Under the pieces are notes generated by a model. The model had not been told where the DNA came from and searched no databases. It worked only from the letters and a program-made list of their open reading frames with translations. A program made the translations under genes and the position numbers. Below, piece after piece: positions 8,501 to 17,009 of a stretch of DNA of 64,000 bases (its first letter is position 1; every line of letters starts with the position of its first letter). This stretch comes from Paeniglutamicibacter psychrophenolicus (lineage in GTDB: Bacteria; Actinomycetota; Actinomycetes; Actinomycetales; Micrococcaceae): positions 4,568,443 to 4,632,442 of the forward strand of contig NZ_JAGIOE010000001.1 of NCBI RefSeq assembly GCF_017876575.1. The letters are read 5' to 3'.

Positions 8501-9325
8501 TCAGGCCTGCCGGGCCAGCTGCCGGCGCCGAAGGACGGCTTGTTCCACGAGGGCACCGAAGATCGCCCGGCGGTCCGCGTCCGATCCGTCACGGTCTTCC
8601 GGATGCCATTGCACCGCCACTGCCCAGGAGTACCCCGGGTGTTCGGTGCCTTCAATGATCCCGTCATCGGCCACGGCGCTGACCACCAGGCCCGGAGCCA
8701 CTTGGTCCACCGCCTGGTGGTGTCCGGAACGAACGGTGACCCGTTCGCGTCCCAAGATGGACCTGATCTTGCTGCCCGCGGCCAGGGACACCGATTCGTT
8801 GAGGAACATCGGCTGCCCGGGCTGCCCCTGGTGCAGGGTCGAGGGCACGATGTCCGGCACCAGTGTTCCGCCGAGCGCAACATTGAATAGTTGGGATCCG
8901 CGGCAGATGGCAAGCAGCGGTTGGTCCTGCCCGAGGGTTCGATGGATCATGTCGATGCAGAACTCGTCGGCTCTGCGATCCACGCCGTAGGCCTTGGGGA
9001 TGGATCCCCGGAGCCCGTACAGTGATCCGTCGACGTCCCCGCCACCGAGGAATAAAACGGCATCGGCAGCCTCCGCAGCCATGGCGGACTGCGGGTTGGC
9101 CGCCGAGCTGTCGATCAAGACGGCCCGCGCACCGTTCTCGAAGAGTTGGTCGAAGGCACTGCGTGTGAAGTCACGCATGATCTCGTAGCTTTCTCCGCTC
9201 ATGCCGGGGAAGGTCAGCGAGACCACAACCGCCACCAATGGCGCATCGGGGGGAAGCAAATCAAAACCTTCCGGGATGATCTCTTCCATGCCCAGCATCA
9301 TGTCTCCGGGGGCCTCCGCGCTCAT
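8501..9325 (-). CDS. Class I glutamine amidotransferase-like gamma-glutamyl hydrolase (PuuD-like), copy 1
   Basis: A 274-residue peptidase C26/PuuD-type hydrolase. The nucleophile elbow LAICRGSQLFN holds the catalytic Cys, and AVQWHPED gives the His-x-Glu pair. PuuD frees GABA from gamma-glutamyl-GABA. The start overlaps the stop of the preceding PuuD-like gene by four bases. It is the last gene of an eight-gene operon containing a glutamine-synthetase-like ligase, so the natural reading is removal of the glutamyl group that the ligase adds. The exact amide is unknown. Confidence 0.85.
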   Translation of the reverse strand: MSAEAPGDMMLGMEEIIPEGFDLLPPDAPLVAVVVSLTFPGMSGESYEIMRDFTRSAFDQLFENGARAVLIDSSAANPQSAMAAEAADAVLFLGGGDVDGSLYGLRGSIPKAYGVDRRADEFCIDMIHRTLGQDQPLLAICRGSQLFNVALGGTLVPDIVPSTLHQGQPGQPMFLNESVSLAAGSKIRSILGRERVTVRSGHHQAVDQVAPGLVVSAVADDGIIEGTEHPGYSWAVAVQWHPEDRDGSDADRRAIFGALVEQAVLRRRQLARQA

Positions 9326-10092
9326 AGTTTAATTGCCTCCAATATGTTCGTTTGATCGGTTGCTGAGAAATCGCTCCGGCGGGTCCGGGATGTTTCGACC
9401 ACCCAAGTGAACAGCGCATGGTCGGTGGACGAGGAAGCGGCCAGATCCTCGGGGTGCCATTGGACGGCAAGCAGCGGGGCGCCCGGAACCTCCAGTCCCT
9501 CGATGACCCCGTCCGTGGCCGTGGCGGAAACCCTCAGCCCGTCGCCGACCCGGTCCACGGCCTGGTGATGGTACGAGGATGTCATCACGGCGGCAGTGCC
9601 CAACACCAATCCAAGGAGCGTCCCCGGATCGCAGGTCACCGGGTGTTCGGCGCCTCGGTGTTCGACCGTGCCGGGTTCCAGGTGCCCCACCAACGTTCCG
9701 CCATGAACCACGTTGAGCAGTTGCAAGCCCCGGCAAATCGCCAAGGTCGGGGTTCCCGTCTCCAGACAGGCCCGCAGGATCTCTGCCTCGAATTCGTCCT
9801 GCCCCTCGTAGTCGGCCGGCCAGTAATGTTCGTCGGGCTCGTTTCCGTAGCGGCGGGGGTCGATGTCGGCACCGCCGGGAATGACCACGCCGTCGAGCCG
9901 TGCAACCTGTTCGGCCGCTGATTCGCTGCTGCCAGGAAACAGGACCACGGGTTCCCCTCCGGCCCGGTCGATCGACCGCAGGACTTCCACCGCGACTGCG
10001 GTGCCGGCGAAGCGCATGCCCTGGACCTTGCCCGACCACATGCCCGGGACACCGATCAACGGGCGTCGGCCCGTCGTCGCACCGGCGCTCAT
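9322..10092 (-). CDS. Class I glutamine amidotransferase-like gamma-glutamyl hydrolase (PuuD-like), copy 2
   Basis: A 256-residue homologue of the following gene, with LAICRGLQLLN (catalytic Cys) and AVQWHPED (His, Glu). The N-terminal RPLIGVPG and the VIPGGADIDPRRYG segment are typical of the PuuD/gamma-Glu-GABA hydrolase family. ATG 10092 overlaps the stop of the binding-protein-like gene by four bases. The two adjacent copies differ through much of their length, so this looks like an old duplication with possible division of substrates rather than a recent repeat. Confidence 0.86.
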   Translation of the reverse strand: MSAGATTGRRPLIGVPGMWSGKVQGMRFAGTAVAVEVLRSIDRAGGEPVVLFPGSSESAAEQVARLDGVVIPGGADIDPRRYGNEPDEHYWPADYEGQDEFEAEILRACLETGTPTLAICRGLQLLNVVHGGTLVGHLEPGTVEHRGAEHPVTCDPGTLLGLVLGTAAVMTSSYHHQAVDRVGDGLRVSATATDGVIEGLEVPGAPLLAVQWHPEDLAASSSTDHALFTWVVETSRTRRSDFSATDQTNILEAIKL

Positions 10093-10811
10093 GCCGACCT
10101 GCCCGCGGTTGCCTTTACCCCGTGCTCCAGCGGGAAGACGAGCCCGGGCATCCAGGTGTCCCACACCTCGCGCAGGCTGCCGTCGGCGATCACCTCCGCG
10201 AGCGCGGCGTTGAATTCCTCGCGCAGCCCCGGGTTGCCCTTGGCGACCCCGATCCCCCACGGGTTGCGGGTGGCCACGGTGAAGGCAACATCGTAGCGCG
10301 GGTCATCGCCCAGAGGCACCAGCACCACATCGTCATCAACCATTGCGTCCACGCTCGAATCGGCGACCGCAGCCAGCATGTCTTCGTAGACGGTGTCACC
10401 GCTAAAGGGAACGATGACCGCTCCCTCGAAGGTCCGGGCCAGGGCCATGTTGGCGCTGCCGTCGATGGCGGCCACCCGGTAGCCGACCAGGTCGGCCGGG
10501 GTGCGGGCGGGATCGTCCTTGCGGACCAGGACCGTCTCGTCGAACACTGCATACGGGCGGGTGAAGTCCACCACGGCCTGGCGCTCGGGAATGATGCCCT
10601 GCCCGCACCACACCGCATCCACCCGGTGGTCTCGAACCGCGGGCAGCATCTCGTCCCATCCCATGACGACCCATTCGACCGTAAGGCCCATGCGTGAGGC
10701 CACCAGCTCCGCTGCGGCGGGTTCGTAGCCGGTGCGTTGGCCGTTGCCATCGATCAGCGAAAAGAGCGGGGGTGCGACAGCGTCGATGCAGGCCAGTTTC
10801 AGCGTTGTCAT
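10089..10811 (-). CDS. SBP_bac_3-type amino-acid-binding protein without signal peptide
   Basis: A 240-residue polar amino-acid binding fold (family 3 solute-binding): LACIDAVAPPLFSL at the N-terminus, GYEPAAAELVASRMGL, DAVWCGQGIIPERQ and DFTRPYAVFDETVLVRKDD. Members normally carry a lipoprotein or Sec signal. Here the mature fold begins at residue 3, so it should stay in the cytoplasm. No ABC permease or ATPase is next to it. Its ATG shares one base with the stop of the glutamine-synthetase gene (TAATG) and it overlaps the hydrolase gene by four bases. It may bind or channel an intermediate or act as a sensor; its role is unknown. Confidence 0.75.
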   Translation of the reverse strand: MTTLKLACIDAVAPPLFSLIDGNGQRTGYEPAAAELVASRMGLTVEWVVMGWDEMLPAVRDHRVDAVWCGQGIIPERQAVVDFTRPYAVFDETVLVRKDDPARTPADLVGYRVAAIDGSANMALARTFEGAVIVPFSGDTVYEDMLAAVADSSVDAMVDDDVVLVPLGDDPRYDVAFTVATRNPWGIGVAKGNPGLREEFNAALAEVIADGSLREVWDTWMPGLVFPLEHGVKATAGRSA

Positions 10812-12226
10812 TACGGCATCGTCTCCCAGTACATTTCACGGTCCCATTCGGTGATCGACCCGCAGTAGCGGGCCCATTCTTCTTCCTTGAGCTTGGTGTA
10901 GATGGATACCAGGTCTGCAGGAAGCTGCGAGGTCAGGTAGGTGTCCGAGACGAACGCCCCAACGGCGTCGCCGAGGGTCAGCGGAAGCTGCGCCCCGAGT
11001 GCGGGTGCGCTGTCACAAGCCTCGTCGGGGGCCCCCGGCTCGAGCTTGCGGTTGATCCCGTCTTCCATCGAGGCGATGAGCAGGGTGTGGGACAGGTAGG
11101 GGTTCACCGCGGCGTCCGGCACCCGGTACTCCATCCGGCCGTTGGCGGAGATGCGGATCAGGCAGCCACGCGAGTCAAGGCCCCAGTTGGCGGTGGAGGG
11201 AGCAAATTGCCCGGCGTCCCAGAACCGCTTGTAGGAGTTCACAGTGGAGGCCATCACGGCCATGGATCCCTGGGCGTGGGCCAGCATGCCGCCGATGGCG
11301 TGCCGGGCGGTTTCCGAGACATGCAGTTCCACGCGTCCGGCGTCTTCGATGACGTTGGTGTCCCCGTCCCAGAGGCTGAGGTTGTGGTGGCAGCCGTTGC
11401 CCATCTGGCCGTTGTAGGGCTTGGGCATGAACGAGGCGGTGACCCCGAATTCGCGGGCGACCTGCTTGCATATCTGCCGGTAGGTGACCAGTCGGTCGGC
11501 GGTGTTTTCCACGCGGTCGTACATCCAGTTCAGTTCGAGCTGGCCGTCGTCCTCGTAGTCGCCCTCGATCATGTCCAGGCCCATGGCCTTGGAATACGTG
11601 ACGAGCTTCTTGTAGATCGGGCGCATGCGCTCGAGATTTTCCACCTGGTAGGCGGGGCTGGAGCCGGGACGCTTGACGACTTCGAGACCGGGGCCTTCCC
11701 ACGTCATTTCGGGTTCGGTGCCCGAACGCACCTCAAACCCGGTTCGTTCCGTGAACGCGGCGTGGGTCCGTGCCAGCAACGAGCGCGTGTCGATGGCCAG
11801 CGGACGGCCACCAACCTCCGGCAGGTGCGGGGGCTCGTAGGCGGTGCAGAAGATCCGGGCCACCGAGGTGTCCCAAGGCAATACCACGAATGAATCCGGC
11901 TCCGGCAGTGCCCAGAACTCGCGGGCCTCGATGCCGCCGCCGATCAAGTTGCCGTGGCGGTCGTTCTGCAGGTCGGAGAGCGCCGTGCGGTGGAAGGCGA
12001 TGCCCTTTTCCAGGTTGCGGCGGAAGTGGTTGGCCGGAACCATCTTGGCCACAACGCGCGAGCCGATGGTGGGCAGGGCGTAGTAGATGTACTCGACCCC
12101 TGCGGCCTCGATCTTCGCTGCAAGGTCCTTGACGACCCGGGGCTCGAGGTTGCTGGCCTGGTGCCGGAAGAAGGCTTCACGGTCCATCATGGCGTCGGTT
12201 TCGGTGCGGATTGCTTGCAAGGTCAT
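10811..12226 (-). CDS. Divergent glutamine synthetase, probable gamma-glutamyl-amine ligase
   Basis: A 471-residue glutamine-synthetase-fold protein. The visible active-site blocks are GTEPEMTWEG, DDGQLELNW, a GNGCHHNLSLW variant of the NGSGMH block, STVNSYKRFW, and a late NWGLDSRGCLIRIS/MEYRVPDAAVNPY region matching the arginine and glutamate segment. The canonical NRSAAIR motif is altered, which suggests a substrate other than ammonia. PuuA/GlnA-like enzymes join glutamate to amines. ATG 12226 has AAGAG upstream. A glutamine-synthetase-like gene next to a P450/ferredoxin/reductase set is known from the mycobacterial morpholine (mor) locus, and the PuuD-like hydrolases downstream support a glutamylated intermediate. 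Confidence 0.82.
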   Translation of the reverse strand: MTLQAIRTETDAMMDREAFFRHQASNLEPRVVKDLAAKIEAAGVEYIYYALPTIGSRVVAKMVPANHFRRNLEKGIAFHRTALSDLQNDRHGNLIGGGIEAREFWALPEPDSFVVLPWDTSVARIFCTAYEPPHLPEVGGRPLAIDTRSLLARTHAAFTERTGFEVRSGTEPEMTWEGPGLEVVKRPGSSPAYQVENLERMRPIYKKLVTYSKAMGLDMIEGDYEDDGQLELNWMYDRVENTADRLVTYRQICKQVAREFGVTASFMPKPYNGQMGNGCHHNLSLWDGDTNVIEDAGRVELHVSETARHAIGGMLAHAQGSMAVMASTVNSYKRFWDAGQFAPSTANWGLDSRGCLIRISANGRMEYRVPDAAVNPYLSHTLLIASMEDGINRKLEPGAPDEACDSAPALGAQLPLTLGDAVGAFVSDTYLTSQLPADLVSIYTKLKEEEWARYCGSITEWDREMYWETMP

Positions 12227-12254
12227 GGAACTCAACTCTTTTCTGCTGGAAGTC

Positions 12255-13484
12255 TTAGATGGTGACAAGCGCGCCGGCGTCGAGCACCAGCTGGCGGTAA
12301 TGCAGATTCCTGGATGCCGGTAGGCCGGCATTGACGACGCCGATGAGTGTGTCTCCCCGGTAGTACCCCACTGCCACTCCGGCGTGGGGCCGGTCCGGGT
12401 CGCCCTCCAAAACCCGGGTTTCCTCGGCCAGGGCAGGGGAACCGACGCCGTTGATCCGGGTCCCGAAGATGTCGGTCCAGAACGACGGGAGCGGAGCGGG
12501 TGCCTCTGCTGGAGGCTGCCCTGAGAGCCCGGCGACAAGCGCCGGCGCCGCGATCTTGGCGGTGTCTGTGGGGGTCGCCCAGTGCTCCACCCGCCGGGCC
12601 GGAAGCCCGTTGCGGTCGTCCGGGTACCGTGCAATATCCCCGACGGCGACGACTCCAGGAATCGGTTGCCCAGCTATTCCCAGGACCCGTAAGTGGCTGT
12701 CGCATTCCACGCCGTCGACGAGGTCAAATCCGTTGCCCTGCAGCCATTCAACGTTGGCACGTGAACCGACGGCTTCGACGATGACGTCGACGTCGATCAC
12801 GCTGCCATCGGAAAGCTCCATGCCCGTGCAGGATTCGGTGCCCCGATAGGCGACTACGGACACCGCCTGCCGACAGTCCACGCCGCGTTGCGCGAGCATG
12901 TCCCTCACGCCGGAGGAGAGTGCATGGCCCAATGGGCGCTCCATGGGGCCCGTGCGCCCTTCCACCAGCGTCACCGCACACCCCAGTGATGCTGCGGTGG
13001 CAGCGCTTTCGCATCCGATGAACCCCGAACCGATGACGCCCACCCGGGTTCCCGGCCGGAGTGCTTCATGCAAGGCCAATGCATCGTCGATGCTGCGAAG
13101 CACGTGACGCCCTGCCCGCGGACCGGGCGCAGCGACCCGTGCGGGCCGCAGACCGGTGGCAACGACCAAGCCGTCGAAGTCGAGTTCCTCCCCGCTGTCC
13201 AAGGTGATGGTGCGTGCCGCCAAATTGGATGCAGTGATCCGGGTTCCCAACCGCCATTGGATTCCGGTGGCGCTGCGTCTGGGACGGAAGGCCAGTTTGG
13301 CCAGGGCTTCCTCCGGGGTCCCGGGGGCCGCCAAGACGTCTTTGGAGAGCGGCGGCCGGTTGTAGGGTGGGTGCTCTTCCTCGCCAATGACCAGGATCTC
13401 TCCTGTCCAGCCGGCGGCCCTCAGCTGTTCGGCTGCGCGCAGACCCCCGAGCGAGGCGCCGGCGACAATGATCCGCTGGACCAT
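12255..13484 (-). CDS. NAD(P)H:ferredoxin reductase, FAD-dependent (P450 redox partner)
   Basis: A 409-residue putidaredoxin/rhodocoxin-reductase-type flavoprotein. The N-terminal FAD fold is VAGASLGGLRAAEQL, followed by YNRPPLSK, a second dinucleotide fold (VIGSGFIGCESA), and VVAVGDIARYPD near the FAD contact. It passes electrons from NAD(P)H to the small ferredoxin encoded immediately upstream (two-base gap), which would reduce the P450. ATG 13484 was chosen over longer forms because the first beta strand of the FAD fold starts at residue 4. Confidence 0.9.
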   Translation of the reverse strand: MVQRIIVAGASLGGLRAAEQLRAAGWTGEILVIGEEEHPPYNRPPLSKDVLAAPGTPEEALAKLAFRPRRSATGIQWRLGTRITASNLAARTITLDSGEELDFDGLVVATGLRPARVAAPGPRAGRHVLRSIDDALALHEALRPGTRVGVIGSGFIGCESAATAASLGCAVTLVEGRTGPMERPLGHALSSGVRDMLAQRGVDCRQAVSVVAYRGTESCTGMELSDGSVIDVDVIVEAVGSRANVEWLQGNGFDLVDGVECDSHLRVLGIAGQPIPGVVAVGDIARYPDDRNGLPARRVEHWATPTDTAKIAAPALVAGLSGQPPAEAPAPLPSFWTDIFGTRINGVGSPALAEETRVLEGDPDRPHAGVAVGYYRGDTLIGVVNAGLPASRNLHYRQLVLDAGALVTI

Positions 13485-13486
13485 GG

Positions 13487-13678
13487 CTAGTCCTTCAGGA
13501 AGATGGCTTGGACCGGGCATACGTCGATGGCTTCTTCGACCTCGTCGAGCAGCGCATCGTCGAAGGACTCCTTGTATTCCAGGATCCCCTCGTCGTTCAT
13601 CGAAAAGACCTTGGGGGCCGCAATGGCGCATTGGCCATGGTTGTCGCAAAGCGTGCGGTCGACGGTGATCTGTGCCAT
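13487..13678 (-). CDS. [3Fe-4S] ferredoxin for the P450
   Basis: A 63-residue ferredoxin with only three cluster cysteines, C11, C17 and C54, in CDNHGQC and DVCPVQA. The position normally holding a fourth cysteine is His14 (CxxHxxC), diagnostic of [3Fe-4S] ferredoxins that serve actinobacterial P450s. It sits between the P450 and reductase genes, in the same order as morB/morC-type loci. The ATG at 13678 is the only start matching family length. Confidence 0.93.
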   Translation of the reverse strand: MAQITVDRTLCDNHGQCAIAAPKVFSMNDEGILEYKESFDDALLDEVEEAIDVCPVQAIFLKD

Positions 13679-13730
13679 GGAAGTACTCGTTTCTTTGGTG
13701 CTGGTGGTGATGTCAGGCGTTGGGCGGGGC

Positions 13731-14942
13731 TTAGCCTCGTTTGGTGAATCCAATTGGCAACCGGATAGGGCCGGTGTTGCCCGAGTCGGGCAGCCATTCG
13801 TCCCCGCCAGTCAGGCGTGGATTGCCAAGGCGGCTGGCCAGCAAAGGCAGGGCCTCGCTCATGTCCGCGCGGGCCACGAAGTGTCCCAGACAGTGGTGGA
13901 CTCCGCCACCGAACCCATAATGGGCCGGGTGCTCGCCCAGCAGGTCCAGTTCAGGGTTCGGGAACGCAAGCGGGTCGGTGCCGGAGGCCTGGGTGAACAG
14001 GTGCACCGTGGTGCCCGCTGCGATCTCGAGCCCCTGGTAGGTGAAGTCCTCCACGGCCTCGCGGGTCACCCAAGTGACGGTCGGGTTGGTGCGCATGACC
14101 TCTTCGACGGCCTTGGGCCCAAGCTCCGGCCGTTCGGCCAGCAGTTCCCATTGGTCCGGGTTGCGCATGAAGGACTGCATGGCTAGGCCCAGTTGGTTGC
14201 GGGTGGTGTCCATGCCTCCGAAGATCAGTAGCACTAGTGCGTTGCGGAGCTCTTCGTCGTTGAGCTTGTCGCCGTCCCGGCTTGCCAACACCAGTCTGGA
14301 GACGAAGTCCTCTCCCGGATTTGCTTGGCGGTCTTTGATGAGATCCTCCGCGTAGGCGTAGAGCTCGGCCACTGCCGCGTCGACCTTGTCCAGGTCCTGC
14401 TTGAAAGTGACGCCCAGGGCCAGCCCGATGGTGGAGGCCAACCGGGCGATCGTGGGCCATTCGCTCTCGTCGATGCCCAACAGGATGGTCAGCACGCGGG
14501 TGGCGTAGGGCTCGGCAAAGTCGCCGATGAATTCGCACTCACCCTTGTCGATGAAGTCATCGATCAGCTCGTTTGCCAGCGCCTGGAAACGCGGGACGAG
14601 GTCCTTGATGAGCCGGGGGGAGAATGCCGGGTTGAGCAGGCGCCGTATTCGGTGGTGGTCTTCGCCCTCCAATACAAGCAGGTTCTTGGTCCACCACTCG
14701 AAGAACAACCCGCCGTGTATACCGTTGTGTGCCGGCCACTTGGCACTGCCCTGGATGAGCTTGGGGCTCTTGAGCAGTTTGCTGACTTCTTCATAGCGCA
14801 GCACGGCGATGCCATAGTTGGTTCTTGCGTACCAGCTGGCTCCTCGGGCGTTGCGTAGTTCCTCCGATTGCATGGCGAAGCTCGGATCGGAAATGTCTAG
14901 GTAGGGTACGGCAAGCTGGTTCGGGACGATTTCGACACTCAT
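13731..14942 (-). CDS. Cytochrome P450 (candidate secondary-amine hydroxylase, CYP151-like context)
   Basis: A 403-residue soluble bacterial P450. The heme loop FGGGVHHCLG puts the thiolate at Cys351. The I-helix is GGMDTT at 242-247 (oxygen activation), the K-helix ExxR is E281-VMR, and EDHHRIRR lies in the C-helix. It is followed by its own ferredoxin, reductase and a glutamine-synthetase homologue. That order is known from the CYP151 (mor/pip) systems that open morpholine, piperidine and pyrrolidine by alpha-hydroxylation. Membership of CYP151 is inferred from context, not from alignment. Confidence 0.92.
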   Translation of the reverse strand: MSVEIVPNQLAVPYLDISDPSFAMQSEELRNARGASWYARTNYGIAVLRYEEVSKLLKSPKLIQGSAKWPAHNGIHGGLFFEWWTKNLLVLEGEDHHRIRRLLNPAFSPRLIKDLVPRFQALANELIDDFIDKGECEFIGDFAEPYATRVLTILLGIDESEWPTIARLASTIGLALGVTFKQDLDKVDAAVAELYAYAEDLIKDRQANPGEDFVSRLVLASRDGDKLNDEELRNALVLLIFGGMDTTRNQLGLAMQSFMRNPDQWELLAERPELGPKAVEEVMRTNPTVTWVTREAVEDFTYQGLEIAAGTTVHLFTQASGTDPLAFPNPELDLLGEHPAHYGFGGGVHHCLGHFVARADMSEALPLLASRLGNPRLTGGDEWLPDSGNTGPIRLPIGFTKRG

Positions 14943-15016
14943 GGTGCGATCCTCTCGTTTTGTGTTGGTGGCCTTGACGGACTGATCCGGTTGACCGTTT
15001 CAGTTGATGCGAAGTT

Positions 15017-16534
15017 CTAGTTGCCGGCGGTGGCTCGCTGCTGCTTGATGGCGTCTGCGGCCGGGGCATCGCCCTTGAGATGTGGCTTGCGAAGGACCAG
15101 ATACACGAGGCCGATTCCCAGCACGAAGATCGAGGAAATCAAGACGATGTAATTGGCGAACCATCCAGCTTCCGGTGTGCGCGGCCAAGCCATGTTGATC
15201 ATGCCCAGCACGCCCCAGAGCATGGCCATCACGGTCACGGGCATGCCCCAGCGTCCGAGCTGGTACTTGCCGGCCGGCTTCCAGCCCTTGAGCCGGGCAC
15301 GCAGGGATGCCAGTACGACCATTTGGAAGCCCAGATACATGCCCATGGCGGCGAAGGAGATGATGGCGACCAGTGCGTCTTCGGAGATCTTGGAACCGAT
15401 CACCACCAGCGCGGGAAATATGCCAGCGATCAGCAATGCGTACGGCGGTACGTGGCGGTTCTCGCTGAACCGTGCGAGCAGGCCGCTGAACGGTAGAATA
15501 CCGTCGCGCGCCATTGAGTAGGTCAGGCGGCTTGCGGCGGCCTGCAGGCTCAAGACGCAGGAGACGAAGGAAATCAGAACGACTCCGAGGACGACCTTGT
15601 ATCCGACCGGGCCGAAGGCAGCCATCAGTACGCCAACGAGTGGATCGGAGTCGGCACCCGAAATCACGGCGCCGAAATCGGGGACGGCGAGGATCAGGGA
15701 GAGACAGACGAACATTGCTGCGGCTCCCCCTATGTAGATGGTCATGCGCATGGCCTTGGGGATGGTGCGGCCGGGATTCGGGACTTCCTCGGCGACGTCG
15801 CCGCATGCTTCGAATCCGTAGTACTGGAAGATCCCGATGAGTCCGGCCGCGGCGAATGCCACGAAGTAGTCGGATCCTTCACCAGCGCCGAAGGAGTCAA
15901 AGAGCACTGATAGGTCGTGGTTGCGGTGACCGATGATCAGCCAGAGGCCTACAACGATGGCACCGCCGAGTTCCGCGATCAGGCCGAGCATTGCGACCTT
16001 GTTCAGCACTCCGGTGCCAAGAAGGTTCAGGCACGTCGCCAGGGCGATGATGACAAGCGCTGCCAGAATTGTTGCGTTGACGCTGCTTTCCAGACCGAGG
16101 AATGCTGCGAGGTACGGGCCAGCTCCGTAGGCCACGGAGGCGATGGTGGTCAGTAGCGCGGCGAGGTAAACCCAACCATTCATCCAGCCCCATTTGCGGC
16201 CCCACAGCCGTCTCGACCATGGGTAGACGCCGCCGGCCACCGGATAGTTCGACACCACTTCACCAAAGACCATGGCGACGAAGAGCTGTCCTGCGCCAAC
16301 AATGACCAAGGACCAGATCATCGGCGGTCCGGCGGTGCCCAAAGCAATTGCGAATAGGGAATAGATCCCTACGACGGGCGACAGATAGGTGAATCCCAAG
16401 GAGACGTTTCCCCAGAACGTCATTTCACGTTTGAACTGGGTTTCATACTTGTAGCCGAGCGACGCCAAATGCGCCGCATCTTCGTCAAGATCGTGGGGCT
16501 TGGCCTCGGGTGCTTCACGTGACTCTATGGACAC
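15017..16534 (-). CDS. APC-superfamily amino acid/amine permease (505 aa)
   Basis: A 12-helix APC transporter of the amino acid/choline/GABA type. The N-terminal region reads YKYETQFKREMTFWGN, followed by FTYLSPVVGIYSLF and the GEVVSNYPVAGGVYPWSR segment typical of the family. GTG 16534 was chosen because AAGGAG lies five bases upstream; an ATG 48 bases further out lacks such a site. It is the first gene of the eight-gene operon, separated from the P450 by 74 bases, and probably imports the amine the operon degrades. Confidence 0.88.
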   Translation of the reverse strand: MSIESREAPEAKPHDLDEDAAHLASLGYKYETQFKREMTFWGNVSLGFTYLSPVVGIYSLFAIALGTAGPPMIWSLVIVGAGQLFVAMVFGEVVSNYPVAGGVYPWSRRLWGRKWGWMNGWVYLAALLTTIASVAYGAGPYLAAFLGLESSVNATILAALVIIALATCLNLLGTGVLNKVAMLGLIAELGGAIVVGLWLIIGHRNHDLSVLFDSFGAGEGSDYFVAFAAAGLIGIFQYYGFEACGDVAEEVPNPGRTIPKAMRMTIYIGGAAAMFVCLSLILAVPDFGAVISGADSDPLVGVLMAAFGPVGYKVVLGVVLISFVSCVLSLQAAASRLTYSMARDGILPFSGLLARFSENRHVPPYALLIAGIFPALVVIGSKISEDALVAIISFAAMGMYLGFQMVVLASLRARLKGWKPAGKYQLGRWGMPVTVMAMLWGVLGMINMAWPRTPEAGWFANYIVLISSIFVLGIGLVYLVLRKPHLKGDAPAADAIKQQRATAGN

Positions 16535-17009
16535 GACGACTCCTTGTTGGATTGCGGTGAGGGATCGAGAGATCAGAGCCACAGGACCTCGTGATGCTCG
16601 TCACGTGCGCTCTGAAAAAACTGTAACAGTGAATGATTTAGAAGACAAGGGTTTGCGAATATGCTTCTTCAGAGGCTGGCCTCGAGCAGGATTCCCACGG
16701 AACCGCATGGCTTTCCGCCGGTTATTTAGCTAAATGCCAACCATTCGTCGCCAATTCCCCGTCACGTCGCCCACGGGACTCGCTGCACGCGCGCGAGGCC
16801 GCGCCACATTACATTGAATTGCAAATGTTATCTGTGGCACTAAACGCGCCACCGAAGACAAAGACGTTCTCACGGCATGGACGGCATTTCCTTGCGGGAT
16901 CCGGCCAAGCGCGGGCTTCCCGGAGCGCCTTCCGCTACAAGACAAGAAACCCGTGGCGCAGTCCAAGGGACTGCGCCACGGGCATGACTTGCATACGGAA
17001 CCAAGTTTG
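16535..17009. other. 475-base intergenic region: promoter of the amine operon plus a terminator
   Basis: This holds the start region of the minus-strand amine operon and, at its right end, the terminator of the cation exporter gene. A small palindrome ACTGT-A-ACAGT lies at 16620-16630, about 85 bases upstream of the permease start, and is a weak operator candidate. The stretch is AT-richer than its surroundings (16610-16670). No convincing gene was seen. Confidence 0.5.
16950..16982 (-). terminator. Strong 15-bp hairpin terminator after the CDF exporter
   Basis: Arms 16950-16964 and 16968-16982 pair perfectly around a 3-base loop. On the minus strand the hairpin is followed by a T-rich run (GTTTCTTGTCTTG). 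It begins 27 bases past the exporter's stop, a textbook intrinsic terminator. Confidence 0.9.
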
